From assembly GCA_016700175.1 (NCBI GenBank), contig CP065003.1, forward strand, positions 2,924,001 to 2,988,000: a DNA stretch of 64,000 nt. Reading direction: 5' to 3'. This stretch comes from Acidobacteriota bacterium (GTDB taxonomy: Bacteria > Acidobacteriota > Blastocatellia > Pyrinomonadales > Pyrinomonadaceae). The number at the start of each line of letters is the position of its first letter. Positions within the stretch are counted from its first letter, which is position 1. Of this stretch, positions 58,219 to 64,000 are shown piece after piece. A program made the position numbers and the translations under genes. Below the pieces are notes generated by a model. It ran no database searches, was not told the origin of the DNA, and worked only from the letters and a program-made list of their open reading frames with translations.

Positions 58219-59373
58219 TTATCCGCGGTCCGCCAGCGCCTCGCGGTATGCCGCCAGAGTTCGTTCTGCCATCGCCTCCGCGGTGAACTCCCTGTTCGCT
58301 CTTTCGAGTGCCCGGGCCGATCGCCTATCGCGCTCTTCCTCATTCTCCATCGCCTCCAATATCGCGTCCGAGAGGCTATCCGGATCGGCCGGCGGGACTA
58401 TCCAGGCACAAGGTCCCTCTTCGCCCTCACGCTGCCTGACAAGCTCCGGAATCCCTCCTGCCTCGGTCGTAACGATCGGAATTCCGGCGAACATCGCGTC
58501 TATCACGCTCGTTCCCAGGCCTTCCATTATCGATGGAAGGATGAACAGGTCGGCGGCTTTCATCAGGTCCGGCACGTCGCTCCGATACCCAAGGAACCGG
58601 ATCTGTTCCGTCAGGCCCAGGTCCGACACCTGCTCCTTTACAGATTCGAAAAGATCTCCCTCGCCCGCCAGTGCAAGCATCGCATCCGGCCTGCGGGCTG
58701 CGACCTTCTTCATAGCCTTGACCAGAAACTCGTGGCCCTTGTGCAGTGAGATCCTCGCGACGGAAAGCAGAAGCGGAACATCTTCACCGATGTAGAGAGA
58801 GGCCCGGCCCTTTGACCTGTCCCCGGATTCCATCCGCGTCGGATCGACTCCTTCCGCGACGACCCTTAGCATAGATCCCGGAATTCCGGACTCGATACAG
58901 ACCTCCCGGATCGCTTCGGAAACACAGAAAACCAGGTCGACGCCGCGCCTGTAACGGGATACTGAGCGAATCGGAAAATCCACTCTTCGCGCCGCGATCT
59001 TAACCGCCGAAAGACCCAGGCTCGCAAGCGGTCCCGAGTTCATAGCCTGTCCGTCGTTGAACTGAATTATGTCGGGATCAAGACGCTTCAACTCCCTGCG
59101 AATGGTCATCAGAGACATCGGATCGCGGCCGCGGCCCTTGAATGTCACGATCGGGACTCCGGCCCTTTCCAGCCGCTGAGCAAGCTGCCCGCCCTTTCTT
59201 ACGATACCGGTGCACGAATGCCCTTTCTCCCGCAGTATCTTCGCCAGAAGATAAGCCTGCCTTTCGCCTCCGTACCAGCCGGCTTCGGTAGAAACCAGAG
59301 CAATTCGGAGCGGCTTGGGCTCCCGAGCGGAGCTTCCATAATTATTACCTTGGGATCCGGTCATTTGACCCAT
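58219..59373 (-). CDS. Glycosyltransferase family 4 protein, 384 aa
   Basis: The GT-B fold is evident: the N-terminal Rossmann part has GWYGGERQAYLLAKIL, and the C-terminal part has PSIMEGLGTSVIDAMFAGIP, the retaining E-x7-E region of GT4. The substrate is not known. Its start lies 3 bases after the MOSC gene's stop, which itself overlaps the lipoprotein gene. The three are thus one operon on the minus strand, with the glycosyltransferase last. Confidence 0.82.
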   Translation of the reverse strand: MGQMTGSQGNNYGSSAREPKPLRIALVSTEAGWYGGERQAYLLAKILREKGHSCTGIVRKGGQLAQRLERAGVPIVTFKGRGRDPMSLMTIRRELKRLDPDIIQFNDGQAMNSGPLASLGLSAVKIAARRVDFPIRSVSRYRRGVDLVFCVSEAIREVCIESGIPGSMLRVVAEGVDPTRMESGDRSKGRASLYIGEDVPLLLSVARISLHKGHEFLVKAMKKVAARRPDAMLALAGEGDLFESVKEQVSDLGLTEQIRFLGYRSDVPDLMKAADLFILPSIMEGLGTSVIDAMFAGIPIVTTEAGGIPELVRQREGEEGPCAWIVPPADPDSLSDAILEAMENEEERDRRSARALERANREFTAEAMAERTLAAYREALADRG

Positions 59374-59376
59374 CGA

Positions 59377-59943
59377 TCAGATCTTCGAAACGACATCGGA
59401 GACGCGTATCTTGCCGGGGACTATCACCTTAGCGTTCACTCCGCGGAGATGGAGACGCTTGCCCTCGGCGGAATTCACGAACTTGACCGCTTCTACCCCG
59501 AATCGGTCGGCGAACTTGCGGCAGCCGTTGTGAGGGATCTCTGTTATCTCGATGACAGCCGCGCCAACTGAAAGCCTCGATCCGTGGGGGAGGTTCTCGT
59601 CGCTCAGGTCCAGATCGATGTAAAGCTGATCGCCGGCGAGTTTCCAGCGGTCGCGAGTTCCGGCGATCAGGGCGATCGCCCGGGAGTTCATCACGTTCAG
59701 CTGCATGTCCGGATGCCCGAATCCGTCGTCTGTCCTCGAGCTCCCGCGCGTCTTCCAATTGTCGCCGACTAGTCCAAGCTCCAGGTCGAGGTCGCCTTCC
59801 TCAAGTTCCTCGCGCGCGTCCTCGAACGGCCTGCGGACGATCATCTCGAGAGTCCCGCTGTGCCGTGCCGAACCCCGTATCAATTCCAGGCCCGCCACCA
59901 GTTCTTCCGCCGAAAGATGTCTCGCCATATCTGCTTCCGTCAC
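59377..59943 (-). CDS. MOSC-domain protein, 188 aa
   Basis: The MOSC fold shows as GDNWKTRG (about 60), SVGAAVIEITEIPHNGCRKF (the Cys in HNGC is the conserved sulfur/molybdenum-handling residue) and LRGVNAKVIVPGKIRVSD at the end. MOSC domains are linked to sulfur carrying and molybdenum cofactor chemistry; this protein has no other domain. The GTG start overlaps the upstream TGA by four bases (GTGA), so translation is coupled to the lipoprotein gene. Confidence 0.88.
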   Translation of the reverse strand: MTEADMARHLSAEELVAGLELIRGSARHSGTLEMIVRRPFEDAREELEEGDLDLELGLVGDNWKTRGSSRTDDGFGHPDMQLNVMNSRAIALIAGTRDRWKLAGDQLYIDLDLSDENLPHGSRLSVGAAVIEITEIPHNGCRKFADRFGVEAVKFVNSAEGKRLHLRGVNAKVIVPGKIRVSDVVSKI

Positions 59944-60911
59944 TTCCTTTTGATCCTTATCAAAGGCACCGGCACCTTCTCGCTTGTCAAGAAAAGCGCC
60001 GAGCCGTCAGAAGAATATGCCACGGATTCTCCCTGTTCGCGAGGCCCGGTCTCGATGATCTGCGGCGTGCTTTTCCAGACCGAATCGAATTCCTTCTGAT
60101 CGTTCTCCAGTGAGAGTTCGTACGCGCCGACGTAATCGCATATCACTACCCGCCGCCCGTCAGGAGAGATCTCGCCGCCGGTCAGGAAGCCTCCAAGGAC
60201 GGAGGGCATTGTCAGCTTGCCGACCGCTTCGCTCTTGATCTTCGAGTCCGCGCCCGCGTCTCTCCAAACCGAACTCCTGACACGGAAAACGCGGGCTTCC
60301 GGCGACTTCTCTTTCGAAACAACATACAGATCGAATGTCGACGGATGAACCATAAGCGTTTCTGCGTTCCATTTTCCGTCGGGATAGGTGATCTCGATCT
60401 CAGACGCCTCTGCCGTTCGCGCCGCATCTTCTTTCTTCCGAGACACCGAGCCTGCGGAAGTATCCGGCTCTTCGACCCTGTAGACGGTGACCGAGTCGCG
60501 ACCCTGTTCGTTGTCGCCTATGTCGCCGATGTACAGGTAACACTTCCCGTCCTCTTCCTTCGCTGAAGCTATATCTTCCCAGTCGCGGTTCTTTGCGCCT
60601 TCAACCTTCCATACGCCGAGCAACACGCCTTTTAGGCCGAAAGCGTAAACATACGGTCCGCCTCCGGAATCGTTGTGAGTCCAGAAAACATAGGGTCTGC
60701 ACTTCGAGGCCGTCAGGCCGCTGCTTTCGTCGATCAACGCCGAATCGATACGAGCGATCACTTCCGGTTCGGCGAAATCCTTCGACACAAGTGCCGGGTC
60801 GGGAGTGGACCGGCCGCGGGTCAGATGGTCCACGACCGAGCAACCGGACAAAGAGACCATCGCCAGGCAGGCGACGATGACAAACGACCTGAATTTGGTT
60901 ATAGTTTTCAT
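59940..60911 (-). CDS. Lipoprotein, probably a beta-propeller, 323 aa
   Basis: A lipobox (SLSGC) puts the modified Cys near residue 24. The mature part has repeated acidic, strand-like blocks (VFWTHNDSGGGPYVYAFG; GDIGDNEQGRDSVTVYRV; GEISPDGRRVVICDYVGAYE) typical of beta-propellers. The start WTHNDSGG and GDIGDN resemble known secreted propeller proteins. The ligand or activity is unknown. It is the first gene of the lipoprotein-MOSC-GT4 operon. Confidence 0.72.
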   Translation of the reverse strand: MKTITKFRSFVIVACLAMVSLSGCSVVDHLTRGRSTPDPALVSKDFAEPEVIARIDSALIDESSGLTASKCRPYVFWTHNDSGGGPYVYAFGLKGVLLGVWKVEGAKNRDWEDIASAKEEDGKCYLYIGDIGDNEQGRDSVTVYRVEEPDTSAGSVSRKKEDAARTAEASEIEITYPDGKWNAETLMVHPSTFDLYVVSKEKSPEARVFRVRSSVWRDAGADSKIKSEAVGKLTMPSVLGGFLTGGEISPDGRRVVICDYVGAYELSLENDQKEFDSVWKSTPQIIETGPREQGESVAYSSDGSALFLTSEKVPVPLIRIKRK

Positions 60912-61000
60912 CGATAAACTTCAGGGATCTCAACAGATCGTTACCTTACTGTAAAGGTTGGCAAGACCTTACTCAAACAATCCCAAAAGGTGCATTCCCG

Positions 61001-61390
61001 ATGAATTCTTCCGTCGTGGTCGGAACAGAGTGGCTTGTAGAAGCTGAAGGCTGCGGGCCCGATCTTCTCCGGGAGGTCTCTGTCCTGCGCGAAGTGTTCG
61101 GTGCGATCATTTCCGACCTCGGACTGATCCCGATCGGCGAGGCTTTCTGGCACAAGTTTCCCGGCGAAGGAGGCGTGACAGGACTCGTCGCACTCACCGA
61201 ATCGCATCTCGCCTGTCATACCTATCCGGAACACGGGATCGCCACTTTCAACCTATATTGCTGCCGCAAAAGACCCGAATGGGACTGGGAAGCGCGGCTT
61301 GGCGAAATGCTTGGAGCGGCGCGGGTGCGCGTGACCAGGATCGAACGGGGCTTCGAAGAAGCGGCCGGGACCGCGGGAGGTGCGGCGTGA
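61001..61390 (+). CDS. speD: S-adenosylmethionine decarboxylase (bacterial pyruvoyl type)
   Basis: SpeD makes decarboxylated AdoMet, the aminopropyl donor for spermidine. The self-cleavage site is in TESHLACHTYPEHG: Ser68 becomes the pyruvoyl group, His73 and Cys87/88 (NLYCC) are the processing and acid residues. The length of 129 is normal for the small prokaryotic class. The stop overlaps the next start (GTGA), so the DUF4178 gene is coupled to it. The other genes of the operon are DUF4178, a 50-aa membrane protein, DUF350 and a spermidine-synthase-like protein. Confidence 0.92.
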   Translation: MNSSVVVGTEWLVEAEGCGPDLLREVSVLREVFGAIISDLGLIPIGEAFWHKFPGEGGVTGLVALTESHLACHTYPEHGIATFNLYCCRKRPEWDWEARLGEMLGAARVRVTRIERGFEEAAGTAGGAA

Positions 61391-63333
61391 GCGTGCTTAA
61401 GACCAACTGCCCGTCCTGTGCCGGCCCGATCGAGTTCAAATCGGGATCGTCTGTCGTCGTCATCTGCCCGTTCTGCAAATCGGCAGTCGCTCGCACCGAC
61501 AAGGCTGTCGAGGACCTGGGAAAGATAGCTGACGTAATGCAGTCGCAGTCGCCTCTGAAAATGGGGCTCCGGGGCGAGTGGAACGGCCACAGTTTCGAAC
61601 TGACAGGCCGCGCCCAGATCAAGCACTCGATGGGAGGTTTCTGGGACGAATGGTATGCAACGTTCTCGAACGGCTGGGTCGGCTGGCTCGCAGAAGCGCA
61701 AGGCAAGTTCTATCTGACCTTTTACAAACCGCTTCCCGCGGGCGCGAGCCTTCCGTCTTTTGAACAACTCGCGCTCGGACAGGCGGTATCGGGCATCGGG
61801 ACCAGTGACCGTCTTGTCGTAGCCGAGAAAGGCACTTCGAGCTACTTCGCAGCCGAAGGCGAAATACCCTATAAGCTTGTTCCCGGAGAGCAGTCGAACT
61901 ACGCCGACCTGAGCGGCACGAACGGGGTCTTCGCGACCATCGATTACGGCACATCGCCGCCTTATCTTTTCTACGGCAAGGAAGTTTCGCTCTCCGACAT
62001 AGGCGTCGCCGACAAGCGTTCCGCCGAGCGCGAGGCGCGCGAGGTCTCTGCCGAAGGGATGAACTGCCCAAACTGCGGCGGAGCGCTCGAGCTCAAAGCG
62101 CCGGACAAATCGGAGCGAGTCACGTGTCCATTCTGTAGCTCACTGCTCGACATAAATCACGGAAATCTCAGGTTTCTTCAGGCACTGAAGAAGAAAACGC
62201 CGCCGCTCGCCTTTGTTCTGGAGGTCGGTGCCAAAGGATCGTTCAAGAAGTTTCACGATGGCGCCGAATTCGAGGTGATCGGGATGATGTCCCGAAGCGT
62301 GCTCATTGACGGCACGCGGTATTTCTGGAACGAGTATCTTCTTTACAACCCGAAGATCGGCTTCCGGTGGCTCGTGCATTCCGACAATCACTGGAACTTC
62401 GCAGAGCCGGTCAACGTCGCCGACGTCGAGGCTTCGCAGGCGATCGCGGGAGTACGTCCATCGGTGAAGTTCAACGGCCGCTCGTTCAGGATATTCCAGG
62501 ACACCCCGGCGACGGTCGAATACGTGAAGGGCGAGTTTTACTGGGCCGTCGAGGTCGGGGAACGCGTGAAGGCGGCGGACTTCATCTCGCCTCCTTACAT
62601 GCTTTCGCAGGAGCAGACCGACAAAGAGGTCAACTGGACGCTTGGCACTTACCTTGACCGGAAAGAGGTCGAGAAGGCGTTCGGACTATCGGGCCTCGGA
62701 AAGCCGTGGAACGTCGGGCCGAATCAGCCCTTCAAATCGGGCAACCTGATCAAGTACGGATTTCTTATGCTCGCGATCCTGGTCGTGATAGGGATCTTCA
62801 TGATCCCTCTGACCGGCTTCGGAAACACGCCTCTGAATCAGGAATTTCTGCTGAAGCCACTTCCCCGTGCCAATGCCGGCCAGGTGGTGATGAGCCAGCC
62901 GTTCGAGCTCGAGGCGAACAAGAACGTGCGGGTTACGGCATCGGCTCCGGTCAGTAATTCGTGGACGGAGCTGAACATCGACCTGATAAGGAAGAACCAG
63001 GCTGCCAGCGACGAGGTCGAGGCGATGGTGATCCCCGTGGAATACTACTTCGGGGTCGAAGGCGGAGAATCGTGGACGGAAGGCGGCCAGACGAATGACG
63101 CGACGATCTCTGCCGTGCCGGCCGGGACCTACGAGTTGAGGATCGAGGGTTCCTGGAAGGACTGGACACGTCCGATGCCCATTCGCGTGAAGGTCGAGCA
63201 GAACGTCACAAGGGGAGTGAATTTCTGGGTCGCGTTCGTCGTGCTGGCGATCGTGCCGGTGTTCACTTTGTTCAGGAAGTTCTCGTTCGAGGCGAAGCGC
63301 TGGAGCGAGAGTATGTTCGGGACGGGGAGCTAG
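61387..63333 (+). CDS. DUF4178 protein with two zinc ribbons, 648 aa
   Basis: The first zinc ribbon is at Cys 8/11 and 27/30 (NCPSCAGPIEF, ICPFCKSAV); the second starts at Cys 227/230 (NCPNCGGALEL, TCPFCSSLLD). Each is followed by a DUF4178-like beta domain, e.g. MGLRGEWNGHSFELTGRAQI. Two membrane helices lie near residues 455-475 and 612-630. The GTG start overlaps the speD stop and has GGGAGG in front. The substrate or partner of DUF4178 is unknown to me; its operon context ties it to polyamines and DUF350. Confidence 0.85.
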   Translation: MSVLKTNCPSCAGPIEFKSGSSVVVICPFCKSAVARTDKAVEDLGKIADVMQSQSPLKMGLRGEWNGHSFELTGRAQIKHSMGGFWDEWYATFSNGWVGWLAEAQGKFYLTFYKPLPAGASLPSFEQLALGQAVSGIGTSDRLVVAEKGTSSYFAAEGEIPYKLVPGEQSNYADLSGTNGVFATIDYGTSPPYLFYGKEVSLSDIGVADKRSAEREAREVSAEGMNCPNCGGALELKAPDKSERVTCPFCSSLLDINHGNLRFLQALKKKTPPLAFVLEVGAKGSFKKFHDGAEFEVIGMMSRSVLIDGTRYFWNEYLLYNPKIGFRWLVHSDNHWNFAEPVNVADVEASQAIAGVRPSVKFNGRSFRIFQDTPATVEYVKGEFYWAVEVGERVKAADFISPPYMLSQEQTDKEVNWTLGTYLDRKEVEKAFGLSGLGKPWNVGPNQPFKSGNLIKYGFLMLAILVVIGIFMIPLTGFGNTPLNQEFLLKPLPRANAGQVVMSQPFELEANKNVRVTASAPVSNSWTELNIDLIRKNQAASDEVEAMVIPVEYYFGVEGGESWTEGGQTNDATISAVPAGTYELRIEGSWKDWTRPMPIRVKVEQNVTRGVNFWVAFVVLAIVPVFTLFRKFSFEAKRWSESMFGTGS

Positions 63334-63339
63334 TATCTC

Positions 63340-63404
63340 GTAGGGGCGGGGCTTGTCCCCGCCCTAGTTTAGTGTGAACAGGCGGGGACCAGCCCCGCCC
63401 CTAC
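63340..63404. repeat. Palindromic GTAGGGGCGGGG-type repeat
   Basis: GTAGGGGCGGGGCTTGTCCC at the left and the near-complement ending CAGCCCCGCCCCTAC at the right enclose an 18-base spacer. The element lies inside the speD operon, directly after the DUF4178 stop, and can form a 24-bp hairpin. Confidence 0.88.
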
Positions 63405-63420
63405 GTTTACCGATAAACTG

Positions 63421-63573
63421 ATGTTAAGAAAAATCTACTACGCATTCGCGCTCGGAGTGATCCTGCTCTATTCGACTTCCGCCTGGCTGGGCTGGGAGTT
63501 CTGGAATGCCGGGCAGAGCCGCTCGTTCCTTGGAGTTCCTTTCATTTACACAGGCTATCGTGGAGGAAAATAA
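63421..63573 (+). CDS. Small membrane protein, 50 aa
   Basis: The frame begins MLRKIYYAFALGVILLYSTS and ends at a TAA whose last base is the first base of the DUF350 ATG (TAATG). One hydrophobic helix (about 7-22) and an aromatic C-terminal part (GWEFWNAGQSR) are visible. The tight overlap with DUF350 argues that it is real. The family is not recognised; it was probably missed by length filters. Confidence 0.65.
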   Translation: MLRKIYYAFALGVILLYSTSAWLGWEFWNAGQSRSFLGVPFIYTGYRGGK

Positions 63574-63833
63574 TGTTGATGACCTTGCTTAACGCCGGCG
63601 CGCCGGCTCTGGTCGTAAGGCTCGACCAGCTTTACGAGACACTGATCACGACCCTGATCTTTGTCGTGATCGGTCTGGTGTTCTTTGCCATCTCCTTCTT
63701 CATTCTGGACAAGGCGATGCCGTATTCGATCCATAAGGAGATCGAGGAAGACCAGAACACCGCGCTCGGTATCATCATCGGCGCGATGATGCTCGGAATC
63801 GCTCTGATCATCGCCGCCGCGATCCACGGTTAG
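63573..63833 (+). CDS. DUF350 family membrane protein, 86 aa
   Basis: Two membrane helices are clear (about 25-48, ITTLIFVVIGLVFFAISFFI, and about 65-85, IIIGAMMLGIALIIAAAI), with a charged loop holding HKEIEEDQNTALG between them. This is one DUF350 unit; longer members have two. DUF350 (YjfL type) is an inner-membrane protein without a defined activity. A GGAGG precedes its ATG inside the small upstream gene. Confidence 0.87.
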   Translation: MLMTLLNAGAPALVVRLDQLYETLITTLIFVVIGLVFFAISFFILDKAMPYSIHKEIEEDQNTALGIIIGAMMLGIALIIAAAIHG

Positions 63834-63900
63834 CGAACCGAACAGACGAAGACCGGGGCGCGTTTGAGCTCCGCCCCGGTCCGCTTTCAACGTCATCCAG

Positions 63901-64000
63901 ATGAACCGCAGTGTCCCGCTCCTGTTTCTCAATGTTTTCGTCGTCGCTACCTGCGGGCTCATCTACGAGCTTCTCGCCGGTACCTTGGCGAGCTATGTCC
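63901..64000 (+). CDS. Start of a membrane-type spermidine-synthase-like protein (partial)
   Basis: The first 33 codons read MNRSVPLLFLNVFVVATCGL and then IYELLAGTLASYV, the start of the N-terminal membrane domain found in membrane-embedded spermidine-synthase-like proteins. The catalytic domain lies outside the window. Together with speD it would complete an aminopropyl-transfer pathway. The assignment rests on this short N-terminus and on context. Confidence 0.62.
   Translation, partial: MNRSVPLLFLNVFVVATCGLIYELLAGTLASYV

Overview
The window reads as a gene-dense, moderately GC-rich chromosomal segment containing the replication origin. I infer an Acidobacteriota bacterium, probably of the Blastocatellia/Pyrinomonadaceae type. 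The reasons are the many large secreted FG-GAP and lamin-tail proteins, the zinc-ribbon/SH3 protein next to dnaN, the FecR protein with a Trp/Tyr-rich domain, and the many long palindromic intergenic repeats. No rRNA gene is present, so the assignment is inference.

Layout. 1-10.7 kb: gdhA (minus), a DUF4347-like protein, a secreted lamin-tail nuclease, a permuted papain-fold candidate, tRNA-Glu(CTC), a GT-C type membrane protein, tRNA-Arg(CCG) and a TPR protein. 10.9-14.3 kb: a secreted metalloprotease with FG-GAP repeats, then 0.9 kb of nested repeats. 14.3-19.1 kb: the classical origin-side cluster on the minus strand, rpmH-rnpA-yidD-yidC-khpB-mnmE. 19.2-25.1 kb: purM-purN, a DUF445 protein, a beta-carbonic-anhydrase-like protein and a GIN-domain (DUF2807) protein. 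25.1-29.7 kb: dnaA, a well-formed oriC with DnaA boxes and DnaA-trios, a lipoprotein, dnaN and the zinc-ribbon/SH3 protein. 29.8-34.7 kb: a GT4 glycosyltransferase, seven palindromic repeats around an SRPBCC gene, and an amino-acid permease. 34.9-39.0 kb: a half-size UPF0016 transporter and a 1255-residue secreted FG-GAP protein. 39.2-39.95 kb: an intact IS1595-family element with an 8-bp target duplication. 40.0-46.8 kb: an M16 peptidase pair, a FecR protein, a DUF5658 protein and a LysM protein. 46.8-50.7 kb: ispH and a Ski2-like helicase gene split by a stop-containing insertion. 50.8-56.8 kb: a membrane protein, secA and a TPR/TonB protein. 56.8-60.9 kb: a frameshifted wrbA, a ClbS/DfsB protein, and a lipoprotein-MOSC-GT4 operon. 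61.0-64.0 kb: a polyamine/membrane operon (speD, DUF4178, a 50-residue membrane protein, DUF350, and the start of a membrane-embedded spermidine-synthase-like gene).

How they work together. The centre is housekeeping: replication initiation and clamp, ribosome/RNase P protein, membrane insertion (YidC, YidD) and secretion (SecA), tRNA modification and purine synthesis. The flanks are rich in secreted, repeat-bearing and periplasmic proteins. The likeliest incompletely described system is the speD-DUF4178-DUF350-spermidine synthase operon at the right edge. The most distinctive sequence features are the rnpA gene without a canonical start codon and the repeat families invading spaces between conserved genes.
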